Shown here: in pieces, positions 24,392 through 34,067 of the stretch
How positions within the stretch are numbered: position 1 is the stretch's first letter
Layout of the letters: every line of letters starts with the position of its first letter
Origin: Pseudorhodoplanes sinuspersici
Lineage (GTDB): Bacteria > Pseudomonadota > Alphaproteobacteria > Rhizobiales > Xanthobacteraceae
Direction: 5' to 3'
DNA: 64,000 nt
Assembly: GCF_002119765.1 (NCBI RefSeq)
Contig: NZ_CP021112.1
Location: 4,024,501-4,088,500, forward strand
Notes under the pieces: generated by a model
What the model saw: the letters and a program-made list of their open reading frames with translations, nothing else
Databases searched by the model: none
Told to the model about the DNA's origin: nothing
Translations under genes and position numbers: made by a program

Positions 24392-25390
24392 ATGGGAAAC
24401 GCAACTCCCAAGGCAGAAGCGGTCACGCGCGGTGCCCGCATGCTGCGCACGGCGCTCGGGCCGGACATCGCCACCTTTCTGGAAGACCCCGCCGTCGTCG
24501 AGGTGATGCTCAACCCGGACGGCCGCCTCTGGATCGATCGTCTCTCCGAAGGATTGTTCGATACCGGCGCGACGCTTCTTTCCGCCGATGGTGAGCGCAT
24601 CATTCGCCTCGTCGCGCATCACGTCGGCGCCGAAGTCCATGCCGGCGCCCCGCGCGTCTCCGCCGAGTTGCCCGGAACGGGAGAGAGGTTCGAGGGACTG
24701 CTGCCGCCGGTCGTGTCCGCGGCGGCGTTCTCGATCCGCAAGCCGGCCGTTGCGGTCTTCACGCTCGATGACTATGCGGCCGCCGGGATCATGACAGTCG
24801 CCCAGGCAGGAGTCCTGCGCAAGGCCGTCACGGAGCGCCGCAATATCCTGGTCGCCGGCGGCACCTCGACGGGCAAGACCACGCTCACCAACGCGCTGCT
24901 CGCAGAAGTCGCCAAGTCATCCGATCGCGTGGTGCTGATCGAGGATACCCGCGAACTGCAATGCGCGGCGCAGAATCTTGTCGCACTGCGCACCAAGGAC
25001 GGCGTGGCCACACTGTCGGATCTCGTGCGCTCCTCGCTGCGGTTGCGTCCCGATCGCATACCGATCGGCGAGGTGCGCGGCGCCGAGGCGCTCGACCTCT
25101 TGAAGGCATGGGGCACCGGCCATCCCGGCGGCATCGGCACCATCCATGCCGGCACCGCGCTCGGTGCCCTCCGGCGCCTCGAGCAACTCATCCAGGAAGC
25201 CGTCATCACGGTGCCGCGCGCTCTGATCGCGGAGACGATCAACATCGTCGCGGTCCTCGCCGGGCGTGGTGCGCAGCGCCGCCTCGCCGAACTCGCTTTC
25301 GTCGCCGGCCTCGATCCCGCAAGCGGCGACTACCTCATCCTCCCGTCTGAAGCGGGCGGAACATCAACATCCCACGGAGACCACCCATGA
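24392..25390 (+). CDS. trbB: Conjugation ATPase TrbB
   Basis: A 332-residue VirB11-type ATPase that powers pilus assembly and DNA transfer at the cytoplasmic side. Walker A is [20 protein letters not shown]; the Asp box and Walker B are [13 protein letters not shown] and [20 protein letters not shown]; the His box is [20 protein letters not shown]. It starts the trbBCDEJKLFGI operon and overlaps trbC by four bases. The 141 bases upstream contain no recognisable tra gene, since cargo separates it from the RHH gene at 16728. Confidence 0.95.
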   Translation: MGNATPKAEAVTRGARMLRTALGPDIATFLEDPAVVEVMLNPDGRLWIDRLSEGLFDTGATLLSADGERIIRLVAHHVGAEVHAGAPRVSAELPGTGERFEGLLPPVVSAAAFSIRKPAVAVFTLDDYAAAGIMTVAQAGVLRKAVTERRNILVAGGTSTGKTTLTNALLAEVAKSSDRVVLIEDTRELQCAAQNLVALRTKDGVATLSDLVRSSLRLRPDRIPIGEVRGAEALDLLKAWGTGHPGGIGTIHAGTALGALRRLEQLIQEAVITVPRALIAETINIVAVLAGRGAQRRLAELAFVAGLDPASGDYLILPSEAGGTSTSHGDHP

Positions 25391-25719
25391 CCGCACTGTC
25401 GCGCGGCCTGCGCTCGCAGGTCGCTCTGCTCACCGCCACGATCGCAATTGCTGCGATGTCGGCGTCCACGGCAAATGCCGCGGGCTCCTCGATGCCTTGG
25501 GAAGCGCCGCTTCAGAAGATTCTCGACTCCGTCGAAGGACCGGTCGCCAAGATCATCGCCGTGATCATCATCATCGTCACCGGGCTGACGCTGGCCTTTG
25601 GCGACACGAGCGGTGGCTTCCGGCGTCTGATCCAGATTGTGTTCGGCCTGTCGATCGCGTTCGCCGCATCGAGCTTCTTCCTGTCGTTCTTCTCGTTCGG
25701 CGGCGGAGCGTTGCTCTGA
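25387..25719 (+). CDS. trbC: Conjugal pilin TrbC
   Basis: A 110-residue VirB2/TrbC-type pilin. A signal peptide (VALLTATIAIAAMSASTANA) is followed by SSMPWEAPLQKILDSVEGPV and two hydrophobic helices (AKIIAVIIIIVTGLTLAFGD, and VFGLSIAFAASSFFLSFFSF) joined by a short polar loop (TSGGFRRL). In RP4-type systems the pilin is trimmed and cyclised by TraF; a TraF-like peptidase is at 10278. It overlaps both neighbours. Confidence 0.93.
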   Translation: MTALSRGLRSQVALLTATIAIAAMSASTANAAGSSMPWEAPLQKILDSVEGPVAKIIAVIIIIVTGLTLAFGDTSGGFRRLIQIVFGLSIAFAASSFFLSFFSFGGGALL

Positions 25720-25988
25720 TGCAGACGAGCGAGCCCATTGCCGGCTTCCATGCGCCGGTCCATCGCGCGCTGACCGATCCGATCCTGCTCGGCGGCGCGC
25801 CGCGCGCGGTCGCGATCGCCAACGGAACGCTCGCGGCCGCTGTCAGCCTCGGCCTGCGGCTGTGGCTCATTGGCCTCGTGCTCTGGGCCGTCGGTCACTT
25901 CGCAGCCGTATGGGCAACGAAGCGCGATACGCAGTTCGTCGACGTGGTGCGCCGGCATCTGCGTTATCCCGCGTATTTCCGGTCGTGA
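25719..25988 (+). CDS. trbD: Conjugation protein TrbD (VirB3-like)
   Basis: An 89-residue inner-membrane protein. The N-terminus FHAPVHRALTDPILLGGAPR is the classical TrbD/VirB3 motif, followed by two hydrophobic segments (AIANGTLAAAVSLGLRLWLI, GLVLWAVGHFAAVWA) and a polar tail ending RRHLRYPAYF. ATG 25719 overlaps the trbC stop (CTGATG). It works with the ATPase TrbE in the mating channel. Confidence 0.93.
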   Translation: MQTSEPIAGFHAPVHRALTDPILLGGAPRAVAIANGTLAAAVSLGLRLWLIGLVLWAVGHFAAVWATKRDTQFVDVVRRHLRYPAYFRS

Positions 25989-25998
25989 GGTTCGGTCC

Positions 25999-28434
25999 AT
26001 GATGAACCTCGCCGAGTATCGCAATCGCACCGCAAGCCTTGCCGACTATTTGCCCTGGGCCGCCCTGGTCGCACCGGGCGTCGTCCTCAACAAGGACGGT
26101 TCGTTCCAGCGCACGGCGCGCTTCCGCGGCCCGGATCTCGACAGCGCGACGCCGGCTGAACTCATCGGCACCACGGCGCGCCTCAACAGCGCGCTCCGCC
26201 GCTTGGGCTCCGGTTGGGCCATTTTCGTCGAGGCGCAGCGCAGTCCGGCGACCGCGTATCCAGACAGCATCTTTCCTGAGGCCGCGTCCGCCCTGGTCGA
26301 TCTCGAACGCCGTGAGCAGTTCGAAGCCGCTGGCGTTCACTTCGAGAGCCGGTACTACCTCACATTCCTCTGGATGCCGCCCGCCGAGGATGCGTCGCGC
26401 GCCGAGAGCTGGCTCTACGAGGGGCGGGATCAGACCGGCGTTGATGCCCGAGAGTTGCTCCGCGGCTTCGTCGACCGCACCGATCGCGTGCTGCAACTCT
26501 TCGAAGGCTTCGTACCGGAGGTCGATTGGCTCGATGATCCAGAGACGCTGACCTATCTTCATTCGACCGTCTCGACCAAGCGCCAGCGCGTTCGCGTCCC
26601 CGAAACGCCGATGCACCTCGACGCGCTGCTGATTGATCAGCCGCTGGTCGGTGGACTGGAGCCGCGCCTGGGAAACTCCCATCTGCGCACGCTCACGGTC
26701 ATCGGATTCCCGACCGCGACCCATCCCGGAATCCTCGACGAATTGAACCGGCTTGCCTTCCCGTACCGCTGGTCGACGCGCGCGCTCCTGCTCGACAAGA
26801 CGCAGGCCGTAAAGCTGCTCACGAAGATTCGGCGGCAATGGTTCGCGAAGCGAAAGGGCATCGCCGCGATCCTCAAGGAAGTGATAACCAACGAGGCGTC
26901 GGTCCTGGTCGACAGTGATGCCGCGAACAAGGCGGCCGATGCCGACATGGCGTTGCAGGAACTGGGGGCCGATGACGTCGGCCAGGCCTACGTCACAGCG
27001 ACGGTGACGGTATGGGATGAAGACCCCAGCATTGCGGCCGAGAAGCTGCGGCTGGTCGAGAAGATCATCCAGGGTCGCGACTTCACCTGCATCGCCGAGG
27101 GCGTCAACGCGATAGAGGCGTGGCTCGGCTCTTTGCCAGGCCACGTCTACGCCAATGTCCGACAGCCGCCGGTCTCGACGCTGAACCTCGCCCACATGAT
27201 CCCGGTCTCCGCGATCTGGGCCGGCGAGGTGCGGGACGAACACTTCGCGGCGCCGCCATTGTTCTTCGGCCGGATCGAAGGCTCGACGCCGTTCCGCTTC
27301 TCGCTGCATGTCGGCGACGTCGGACACACGTTGGTGGTCGGTCCGACCGGCGCCGGCAAGTCGGTCCTGTTGGCGTTGATGGCGTTGCAGTTCCGGCGTT
27401 ATCCGGGCTCGCAGGTGTTTGCCTTCGACTTCGGTGGATCGATCCGCGCCGCCGCACTTGCCATGCAGGGCGACTGGCACGATCTCGGCGGCGGGCTGTC
27501 CGACGGCGCGGAGACATCCGTCTCGCTCCAGCCGCTCGCCGGCATCCACCACATGCCGGAACGCGCCTGGGCCGCCGACTGGGTCGTCGACATGCTCGCG
27601 CGCGAGCAGGTCGCGCTGACGCCCGAGTTGAAGGAGCATCTTTGGGCCGCGCTCGCTTCGCTCGCCAGCGCTCCACTCGGCGAGCGGACGCTGACCGGCC
27701 TTGCCGTCCTGCTACAGTCCGCCAAGCTCAAACAGGCGCTGCGGCCGTTCTGCATCGGCGGCGCCTACGGGCGGTTACTCGACGCCGAGCAGGAGAGACT
27801 CGGCGAGGCGTCCGTACAGGCATTCGAGACCGAAGGTCTGATCGGCACCGGCGCCGCCGGCGCGGTGCTCGCCTATCTCTTCCACCGCATCGAGGGCCGG
27901 CTCGATGGTCGCCCGACGCTCCTGATCATCGACGAAGGTTGGCTCGCGCTCGACGACGGGGGTTTCGCCGCGCAATTGCGCGAATGGCTGAAGACGTTGC
28001 GCAAGAAGAACGCGTCCGTCGTCTTCGCCACGCAGTCGCTATCCGACATCGACGGCAGCCCGATCGCGCCCGCCATCGTCGAGAGTTGCCCGACGCGCAT
28101 CTTCCTTCCCAACGAGCGCGCGATCGAACCACAGATCACCGCGATCTACCGGCGGTTCGGCCTGAACGATCGGCAGATCGAGATCATCGCGCGCGCGACA
28201 CCCAAGCGCGATTACTACTGCCAATCCCGCCGTGGCAACCGCCTGTTCGAACTCGGATTGGGTCCGGTTGCGCTCGCTTTCTGCGCCGCCTCGTCCAAGA
28301 CCGATCACGCGGACATCGAGCGCGTGATCGCTGAGTTTGGCCACGAGGGCTTCGTTCACGGCTGGCTCGCCGCACATGACCTTCTCTGGGCCGCCGATCT
28401 CATTCCCAACCTGACCAACCTGGAGTCATCATGA
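25999..28434 (+). CDS. trbE: Conjugation ATPase TrbE (VirB4-like)
   Basis: An 811-residue VirB4-class ATPase. N-terminal CagE/VirB4 domain (LAEYRNRTASLADYLPWAAL) is followed by the ATPase: Walker A THTLVVGPTGAGKSVLLALM-like (about residue 446) and Walker B RPTLLIIDEGWLALDD, then LREWLKTLRKKNASVVFATQ. It energises assembly of the mating apparatus at the inner membrane. ATG 25999 or 26002 is the start, in the ATGATG pair. It overlaps trbJ by four bases. Full length for the family. Confidence 0.95.
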   Translation: MMNLAEYRNRTASLADYLPWAALVAPGVVLNKDGSFQRTARFRGPDLDSATPAELIGTTARLNSALRRLGSGWAIFVEAQRSPATAYPDSIFPEAASALVDLERREQFEAAGVHFESRYYLTFLWMPPAEDASRAESWLYEGRDQTGVDARELLRGFVDRTDRVLQLFEGFVPEVDWLDDPETLTYLHSTVSTKRQRVRVPETPMHLDALLIDQPLVGGLEPRLGNSHLRTLTVIGFPTATHPGILDELNRLAFPYRWSTRALLLDKTQAVKLLTKIRRQWFAKRKGIAAILKEVITNEASVLVDSDAANKAADADMALQELGADDVGQAYVTATVTVWDEDPSIAAEKLRLVEKIIQGRDFTCIAEGVNAIEAWLGSLPGHVYANVRQPPVSTLNLAHMIPVSAIWAGEVRDEHFAAPPLFFGRIEGSTPFRFSLHVGDVGHTLVVGPTGAGKSVLLALMALQFRRYPGSQVFAFDFGGSIRAAALAMQGDWHDLGGGLSDGAETSVSLQPLAGIHHMPERAWAADWVVDMLAREQVALTPELKEHLWAALASLASAPLGERTLTGLAVLLQSAKLKQALRPFCIGGAYGRLLDAEQERLGEASVQAFETEGLIGTGAAGAVLAYLFHRIEGRLDGRPTLLIIDEGWLALDDGGFAAQLREWLKTLRKKNASVVFATQSLSDIDGSPIAPAIVESCPTRIFLPNERAIEPQITAIYRRFGLNDRQIEIIARATPKRDYYCQSRRGNRLFELGLGPVALAFCAASSKTDHADIERVIAEFGHEGFVHGWLAAHDLLWAADLIPNLTNLESS

Positions 28435-29168
28435 GCATCAAGCAGTCCGGCCGCCGTGCGGCAATTCTTGCGGCAACTGTCGCCGTCATCTTGTCGATCG
28501 CGCCGGCATCGGCACAGATCGTGTTCGATCCCAACAACTATGCGCAGAACGTGTTGCAGGCGGCACGCGCGCTGGAGCAGATCAGCCATCAGGTTACATC
28601 ACTGCAGAACCAGGCGCAGATGCTGATCAACCAGGCGCGCAACCTTGCGAGCCTGCCGCAATCATCGTTGAACCAGATCGTCGGATCGATCCAGCGCACC
28701 CAGCAGCTTCTCGGTCAGGCCCAACGCATTACCTATGATGTCGGGCAGATCGACCACGCCTTTTCCACGACTTACGGCGCAGCCTCAACGACCGCCAGCG
28801 ACCAGGCGCTGATCGATGGCGCGCGCGAGCGGTGGCGCAATTCCGTCGCAGGCCTTCAGGACGCCATGAAGGTTCACGCCGGAGTCGTCGCCAATCTCGA
28901 GACCAACCGCACCGAGATGTCGTCGCTCGTGACCGCGAGCCAGTCCGCGACCGGCGCGTTGCAGGCGACCCAGGCCGGTAACCAGCTCATCGCCTTGCAG
29001 ACACAGCAAGTTGCCGATCTCACCGCGGCCGTCGCGGCGCAAGGCCGCGCACAGAACCTCGAAGCCGCGCAACGCGCCGCTGCGCAGGAGCAGGGCCGTG
29101 AGCAACTCCGGCGCTTCCTGACCCCCGGCGCGGGCTACCGTCCCACCACAGTGCGGATGTTCCAGTGA
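28431..29168 (+). CDS. trbJ: Conjugation protein TrbJ (VirB5-like)
   Basis: A 245-residue exported protein. Signal peptide about residues 1-28 (AAILAATVAVILSIAPASAQ), then IVFDPNNYAQNVLQAARALE, the classic TrbJ opening, and long coiled-coil-forming helices rich in Gln and Ala (QISHQVTSLQNQAQMLINQA). VirB5-type proteins lie at the pilus tip or in the periplasm. It overlaps trbE and the trbK-type gene by four bases each. Confidence 0.93.
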   Translation: MSIKQSGRRAAILAATVAVILSIAPASAQIVFDPNNYAQNVLQAARALEQISHQVTSLQNQAQMLINQARNLASLPQSSLNQIVGSIQRTQQLLGQAQRITYDVGQIDHAFSTTYGAASTTASDQALIDGARERWRNSVAGLQDAMKVHAGVVANLETNRTEMSSLVTASQSATGALQATQAGNQLIALQTQQVADLTAAVAAQGRAQNLEAAQRAAAQEQGREQLRRFLTPGAGYRPTTVRMFQ

Positions 29169-29485
29169 TCAAAGTCTGGCTGCGCGACAACGGCAAAGGT
29201 GGAAACGGGCGTGATGCGGCCGTCCGCTCCTTTCTGCGCTTCACCGCGATCGCTGTTGTCGTGGCGGCCATCGTCATCGCCATCGGTGAGGCCAGCCGCA
29301 CCGATGACGCAAGCCACGATGTTGTGCCTCTAACAACGAAAAGCGATCCGATGGCAGCCGATCTCGCGCGCTGCCGCGACGTCACGGCCGAGCAACTTGC
29401 GGCCGACGACACTTGCCGCCGCGTCTGGGCCGAGAACCGCCGGCGCTTCTTTGCACCCAACAACAAACCGGCTGAGGCGCGCTGA
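29165..29485 (+). CDS. Putative entry-exclusion protein TrbK-alt
   Basis: A 106-residue protein starting at GTG 29165 (overlap with trbJ). It has one membrane segment (FTAIAVVVAAIVIAIGEA) and a conserved periplasmic part, DLARCRDVTAEQLAADDTCR followed by VWAENRRRFF, typical of the TrbK-alt family. It occupies the place of TrbK, the entry-exclusion protein of RP4, between trbJ and trbL. Exclusion function is inferred from position. Its stop overlaps the trbL start. Confidence 0.85.
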   Translation: MIKVWLRDNGKGGNGRDAAVRSFLRFTAIAVVVAAIVIAIGEASRTDDASHDVVPLTTKSDPMAADLARCRDVTAEQLAADDTCRRVWAENRRRFFAPNNKPAEAR

Positions 29486-30834
29486 TGGGCGGCACTGGCG
29501 TCATCGATCATTTCCTCGAAGTCTTCACCCGCTACATCGATTCCGGGTTCGGCCTGCTGAGCGGCGAGGTCGCGTTCCTGGCTACGACCTTGATCGTGAT
29601 CGACATAACGCTCGCTGCACTGTTCTGGAGTTGGGGCGCCGACGAAGACATCATCGCGCGCCTGGTAAAGAAGACGCTGTTCGTCGGCGTCTTCGCCTAC
29701 ATCATCGGCAACTGGAACGCGCTCGCGAAGATCGTCTTCGAGAGTTTCGCCGGCCTCGGCCTGAAGGCGTCGGGCACCGGGTTCTCCGCCGCCGACCTTC
29801 TGCGTCCGGGCCGCGTCGCTCAGGTCGGCCTCGATGCCGGACGCCCGATCCTGGAATCGATTTCCGGGCTGATGGGCTACATCGCCTTCTTCGAGAACTT
29901 CATCCAGATCGTCGTGCTGTTGTTTGCCTGGGTGATGGTGCTACTCGCGTTCTTTATCCTCGCGATCCAGCTCTTCGTGACGTTGATCGAGTTCAAGCTG
30001 ACCACGCTCGCCGGCTTCGTCCTTATTCCTTTCGGCCTGTTCGGTCAGACCGCCTTCCTTGCCGAGCGCGTGCTTGGCAACGTGGTCTCATCTGGCGTCA
30101 AGGTGCTGGTGCTCGCTGTCGTCGTTGGCATCGGCTCGACGCTGTTCTCCGAGTTCACCGCCGGCTTCGGCGGCAATCAGCCGACCGTCGAAGACGCGAT
30201 GGCGATCGTGCTTGCGGCACTCTCGCTGCTCGGCCTCGGTATCTTCGGACCCGGCATCGCCAATGGCCTGATCTCCGGCGGTCCGCAACTCGGTGCGGGC
30301 TCCGCGGTCGGCACCGCCATTGCCGCGGGCGGAGCGGTCATGGCCGGCGGTGCGGCGGCCGGCATGGCCGTGAGGGGAGCAGGGGCGGCGATGGGGGCGA
30401 CCGCCGCGGCCGCGCGCGGCGGTGCCGCGCTCGCCGGCGGCGCGTCGACATCCTACAGCCTCGCCTCGGCCGGGCAGAGCGGCGCTTCCGGTGTTGCGTC
30501 CGGTCTGTCCGGTGTTGCGCGCGCAGGTGTGGCAGCCGCGACGCGCCCGGTCAGCGGTGCGGCGAGCAGGGCTTCCGGCGCGATGGCCGAAAGCTATCGC
30601 GGTGGCGCGCGCAGCACCGCGGCAGCCACTGGCGGCTCATCGACGATGGGCACAATCGGCGGCGAAGCGACGAGCGATGCTGCTCAGACTCGCTCATCTC
30701 CGCCTGCCTGGGCGCAACGCATGAAGCGCCATCAGACAATGAGTCACGGCGCGACTGCGGCCGCTCACGCTGTCCGTTCCGGCGACAGCCACGGCGGCGG
30801 CGCTTCCATCTCCCTCCGACAGGATGAACGCTAA
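29485..30834 (+). CDS. trbL: Conjugation protein TrbL (VirB6-like)
   Basis: A 449-residue polytopic inner-membrane protein. It has at least six hydrophobic stretches (VAFLATTLIVIDITLAALFW, KKTLFVGVFAYIIGNW, FIQIVVLLFAWVMVLLAFFI and so on). The final 150 residues are a Gly/Ala/Ser-rich low-complexity tail (AAGGAVMAGGAAAGMAV), usual for TrbL. It forms part of the DNA translocation pore. Starts at ATG 29485 within the previous stop; its stop TAATG overlaps the trbF start. Confidence 0.94.
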   Translation: MGGTGVIDHFLEVFTRYIDSGFGLLSGEVAFLATTLIVIDITLAALFWSWGADEDIIARLVKKTLFVGVFAYIIGNWNALAKIVFESFAGLGLKASGTGFSAADLLRPGRVAQVGLDAGRPILESISGLMGYIAFFENFIQIVVLLFAWVMVLLAFFILAIQLFVTLIEFKLTTLAGFVLIPFGLFGQTAFLAERVLGNVVSSGVKVLVLAVVVGIGSTLFSEFTAGFGGNQPTVEDAMAIVLAALSLLGLGIFGPGIANGLISGGPQLGAGSAVGTAIAAGGAVMAGGAAAGMAVRGAGAAMGATAAAARGGAALAGGASTSYSLASAGQSGASGVASGLSGVARAGVAAATRPVSGAASRASGAMAESYRGGARSTAAATGGSSTMGTIGGEATSDAAQTRSSPPAWAQRMKRHQTMSHGATAAAHAVRSGDSHGGGASISLRQDER

Positions 30835-31523
30835 TGAATGTCTTCCGCCGCCCCTCCGTGCGCTACGGCGCGACGCCCGAACCCGAAACGCCCTATCAGC
30901 GCGCCGCGCAGGTCTGGGATGACCGCATCGGCTCCGCGCGAGTGCAGGCGAAGAACTGGCGGCTGATGGCTTTCGGTTCGTTGTTTCTTTCGGCGGGTCT
31001 CGCCTTCGGCCTGGTCTGGCAGTCGGCGCGCGGCTCGATCGTTCCGTGGGTGGTACAGATCGACAGGATCGGCGAGGCGCAGGCTGTCGGTCCTGCGATT
31101 GCCGACTACAAGCCGACTGATCCGCAGATCGCCTGGCATCTCGCGCGCTTCATCGAACAGGTCCGCGCCATCCCGGCCGATGCCGTGATCGTGCGGCAGA
31201 ACTGGCTGCGCGCCTATGAGTTCACGACCGACCGCGGCGCCTCGGCGCTCAACGACTACGCGCGCGTCAACGATCCCTTCGCGAAGGTCGGCAAGCGCCA
31301 GATCGCCGTCGAGGTCTCAAGCGTCATCCGCGCCTCGCCAGATTCGTTCCGCGTCGCGTGGTTCGAGCGCGCTTATGAGAACGGCCAACTCGCCGGTATC
31401 GAACGCTGGACCGCGATCCTCACCATCGCCCTGCAGCAGCCGCGCGACGCCGACCGTCTCAAGCAGAACCCGCTCGGCATCTATGTCAACGCCATCAACT
31501 GGTCGAAGGAGCTCTCGCAATGA
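30834..31523 (+). CDS. trbF: Conjugation protein TrbF (VirB8-like)
   Basis: A 229-residue VirB8-type protein. Cytoplasmic N-terminus NVFRRPSVRYGATPEPETPY, single membrane helix (MAFGSLFLSAGLAFGLVW), then the periplasmic NTF2-like domain (GSIVPWVVQIDRIGEAQAVG, QIAWHLARFIEQVRAIPAD). It bridges the inner-membrane complex to TrbG/TrbI. It overlaps both neighbours by one and four bases. Confidence 0.94.
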   Translation: MNVFRRPSVRYGATPEPETPYQRAAQVWDDRIGSARVQAKNWRLMAFGSLFLSAGLAFGLVWQSARGSIVPWVVQIDRIGEAQAVGPAIADYKPTDPQIAWHLARFIEQVRAIPADAVIVRQNWLRAYEFTTDRGASALNDYARVNDPFAKVGKRQIAVEVSSVIRASPDSFRVAWFERAYENGQLAGIERWTAILTIALQQPRDADRLKQNPLGIYVNAINWSKELSQ

Positions 31524-32524
31524 AGCCGCCGATCCATAAACAAAAACTGCTCAAGACTCTTCTTCTGATCAGCACCGCGGGGCTCGGGGGGTGCGCGCAA
31601 AAACTGTTCCCGCCCGACATAACCTATGATGATTTCGTGCCGGCTGTTCAGGCCGCCGAGCCTCCGTCCGCGGTGCAGGTGGTCGAACTTCCGAAGCCGC
31701 TGCCGCTGCCCGGTCAGTTGAAGCCGGTCCCAGGCCCCAAAGCGCCGCCAGAGGCAAAGGATCCGAAGGACCGCATCACGCAGGCGAACAAGGCAGCGCG
31801 CGTCCAGCCGGTGCGCAACGGCTTCATCAATGCCGTGCAGGTCTATCCGTTCTCGCCCGGCGCGCTCTATCAGGTCTACGCCGCACCGGGACAGGTGACG
31901 GACGTGGCCTTGCAGCCGGGCGAGCAGCTTGTCGGCTCCGGTCCCGTCGCCGCTGGTGACACTGTGCGCTGGATCATCGGTGACACCGAAAGTGGCACGG
32001 CCGAGACCAAGCAGATCCATATCCTGGTGAAGCCGACACGCCCGGACCTGCAAACAAACCTCGTCATCAACACCGACCGCCGCACCTATCTGCTCGAGCT
32101 GAACTCGACTGAGAAAACCTATATGGCCTCGGTGTCCTGGCAGTACCCGCAGGACCAGCTCATCGCGCTGCGCCGCCAGAATGCGGCGGCGCTCGCGGCC
32201 CAGCCGGTCGCGACCGGCGTCGATATCTCGTCGCTGAATTTCCGCTACGAGATCGAGGGCGATACGCCGGCCTGGCGGCCGCTGCGCGCCTTCGACGATG
32301 GCATCAAGGTCTATATCGAGTTCCCGTCTGGCATCCGGCAGGGCGAGATGCCGCCTCTCTTTATTATAGGGGCTGGCGGCGACAGCGAACTCGTCAACTA
32401 TCGCGCCCGCCAGAACTACTACATCGTCGATCGCCTGTTCGGCGCCGCCGAATTGCGCCTCGGCGACAGCAACAGCGAGCGTCGCGTCCGTATCATCCGC
32501 ACCGATGGAAGGCGCCGGTCATGA
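31520..32524 (+). CDS. trbG: Conjugation outer-membrane protein TrbG (VirB9-like)
   Basis: A 334-residue VirB9-type protein and likely lipoprotein: lipobox LISTAGLGGC at about residue 24. A Pro-rich linker (ELPKPLPLPGQLKPVPGPKA) precedes the VirB9 domain (VYPFSPGALYQVYAAPGQVT, LLELNSTEKTYMASVSWQYP, NYRARQNYYIVDRLF). It forms the outer-membrane ring with TrbI. The TTTATTATAGG stretch inside is only local AT-richness. It overlaps trbF and trbI by four bases. Confidence 0.94.
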   Translation: MKPPIHKQKLLKTLLLISTAGLGGCAQKLFPPDITYDDFVPAVQAAEPPSAVQVVELPKPLPLPGQLKPVPGPKAPPEAKDPKDRITQANKAARVQPVRNGFINAVQVYPFSPGALYQVYAAPGQVTDVALQPGEQLVGSGPVAAGDTVRWIIGDTESGTAETKQIHILVKPTRPDLQTNLVINTDRRTYLLELNSTEKTYMASVSWQYPQDQLIALRRQNAAALAAQPVATGVDISSLNFRYEIEGDTPAWRPLRAFDDGIKVYIEFPSGIRQGEMPPLFIIGAGGDSELVNYRARQNYYIVDRLFGAAELRLGDSNSERRVRIIRTDGRRRS

Positions 32525-33720
32525 CCGACGGAACGCAGAATGCGCCGGACGTCACGCCCGACCTGCGTCTGCGCACCGAACGGCCACGCGTTACGCGATT
32601 GTCGCGCAAGGTGCTGATCGGTCTTGGCGCCGTATCGGGCATCGCGATCGCCACGGCACTGATCTATGCGCTGCAGACTCGCAAAGCCGATCAGGAGAGC
32701 AGGGAACTCTATTCGACCGAGAACCGGTCGACCGCGGACGGCCTGACCGGGCTGCCCCGTGATTACACTGGCATTCCGAAACTTGGACCGCCGTTGCCAG
32801 GTGACCTCGGCCGGCCGATCCTCAGCGCGCAGAATCAGGGACAACCCATCCCGCCGGGCGGACCGTTGCCGCAGCCCGGCATCTCGCCCGAGGAACAGCG
32901 CCGCCTGCAGGAGATCGAGGCAGCGCGTCTGAGCAAGCTCTTCGCCGCAACCGCGATCCGTACGTCACTGCCGACACCAGTTTCGGCAAGTGCGGCGCTT
33001 GGCACGACGCTCGCCGTACCCGCGGAAGCCCCGCCGCTTGATCCCAACGCGATGCAGAACATGCAGGATCGCAAGCTCGCCTTCGTCAACGGTCCGGTCG
33101 ATCGCCGCACCGTCAGCCAGGATCGCTTGGCGAACCCGGCGTCACCTTATGTCGTGCAGGCCGGTACCGTCATTCCGGCCGCACTCCTCACCGGCATCCA
33201 GTCCGATCTTCCAGGCCAGGTCACCGCGCAAGTCACCGAACACGTTTACGATACGCCGACCGGAAAATTCCTACTCATCCCGCAGGGCGCGCGTCTCATA
33301 GGCCAGTACGACAGCCAAGTCTCGTTCGGACAGAAGCGCGTGTTGCTCGTATGGAATCGCATCATGTTGCCGGACGGAAAGTCGATCGTGCTTGAGCGCC
33401 AGCAGGGCGCCGACGCCCGAGGATTCTCCGGTCTCGAAGACGAGGTCGACTATCACTGGTGGGATCTGATCAAGGCCGCCGCGCTCTCCACCTTGCTTAG
33501 CGTCGGTGCTGAGGTTGGATCCGACGGTGACGAGAGCGATCTCGTGCGCGCGCTGCGCCGCGGCTCGCAGGACTCGGTCAACAATACCGGACAACAACTG
33601 GTCCGCCGCCAGCTCAACATCCAACCCACGCTCACCATCCGGCAAGGTTTCCCTGTGCGGGTGATCGTCAACCGCGATCTCGTGATGGCGCCCTACGGCC
33701 AGCAGGAGGCAAGTCGATGA
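32521..33720 (+). CDS. trbI: Conjugation protein TrbI (VirB10-like)
   Basis: A 399-residue VirB10-type protein. A single N-terminal membrane helix (VLIGLGAVSGIAIATALIYA), a Pro/Gly-rich periplasmic linker (QPIPPGGPLPQPGISPEE) and the C-terminal barrel domain (YVVQAGTVIPAALLTGIQSD, LLIPQGARLIGQYDSQVSFG, DLIKAAALSTLLSVGAE). It spans both membranes and senses energy from the ATPases. It overlaps trbG and the DUF2274 gene by four bases. Confidence 0.95.
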   Translation: MTDGTQNAPDVTPDLRLRTERPRVTRLSRKVLIGLGAVSGIAIATALIYALQTRKADQESRELYSTENRSTADGLTGLPRDYTGIPKLGPPLPGDLGRPILSAQNQGQPIPPGGPLPQPGISPEEQRRLQEIEAARLSKLFAATAIRTSLPTPVSASAALGTTLAVPAEAPPLDPNAMQNMQDRKLAFVNGPVDRRTVSQDRLANPASPYVVQAGTVIPAALLTGIQSDLPGQVTAQVTEHVYDTPTGKFLLIPQGARLIGQYDSQVSFGQKRVLLVWNRIMLPDGKSIVLERQQGADARGFSGLEDEVDYHWWDLIKAAALSTLLSVGAEVGSDGDESDLVRALRRGSQDSVNNTGQQLVRRQLNIQPTLTIRQGFPVRVIVNRDLVMAPYGQQEASR

Positions 33721-33944
33721 GCAAGCTCAAGCTCGGCACGATCGAAGATGACAAACCGGTGAAGCTCACCATCGAGTTGCCGGCCGCGGTCCATCGCAAT
33801 CTGATCGCCTATGCGGAAGCCATCGGACGCGAGAGCGGACAGGTTGCACCTGATCCGGCCAAGATCATCGCCCCGATGATCGAGCGCTTCATGGTGACAG
33901 ATCGAGCCTTCGCGAGAGCGCGGAAAAGCAAAGCGACGTCATAG
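33717..33944 (+). CDS. DUF2274 protein
   Basis: A 75-residue protein matching DUF2274, which almost always ends trb operons of this ICE type. MSKLKLGTIEDDKPVKLTIE and LPAAVHRNLIAYAEAIGRES look like a ribbon-helix-helix fold, and the C-terminus IIAPMIERFMVTDRAFARAR is typical. It overlaps trbI by four bases. Function unknown; a regulator of the trb operon is plausible. The next 120 bases up to the cueR promoter show nothing I can support. Confidence 0.9.
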   Translation: MSKLKLGTIEDDKPVKLTIELPAAVHRNLIAYAEAIGRESGQVAPDPAKIIAPMIERFMVTDRAFARARKSKATS

Positions 33945-34067
33945 ACTTGCGGCAGCGCTGCTCTGGATAACAACCCAAGGGTCACTTTAAGGCCAGCGCA
34001 GTTTCCTTCCAGCGCGGAGTCGCGCCGCGGTCCGGCATGGGACTCGCCCGAGTGCAGCGCTTCTTCC

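Noticed and set aside
25867-27639. Minus-strand open frame of 590 codons opposite trbE
   Set aside because: Antisense shadow of an unmistakable VirB4-type ATPase gene; no recognisable motif and no ribosome site.
29397-30827. Plus-strand frame of 476 codons overlapping trbL
   Set aside because: Arg-rich product in an alternative frame of trbL; no motif, whereas the trbL frame has membrane helices and the usual Gly/Ala tail.
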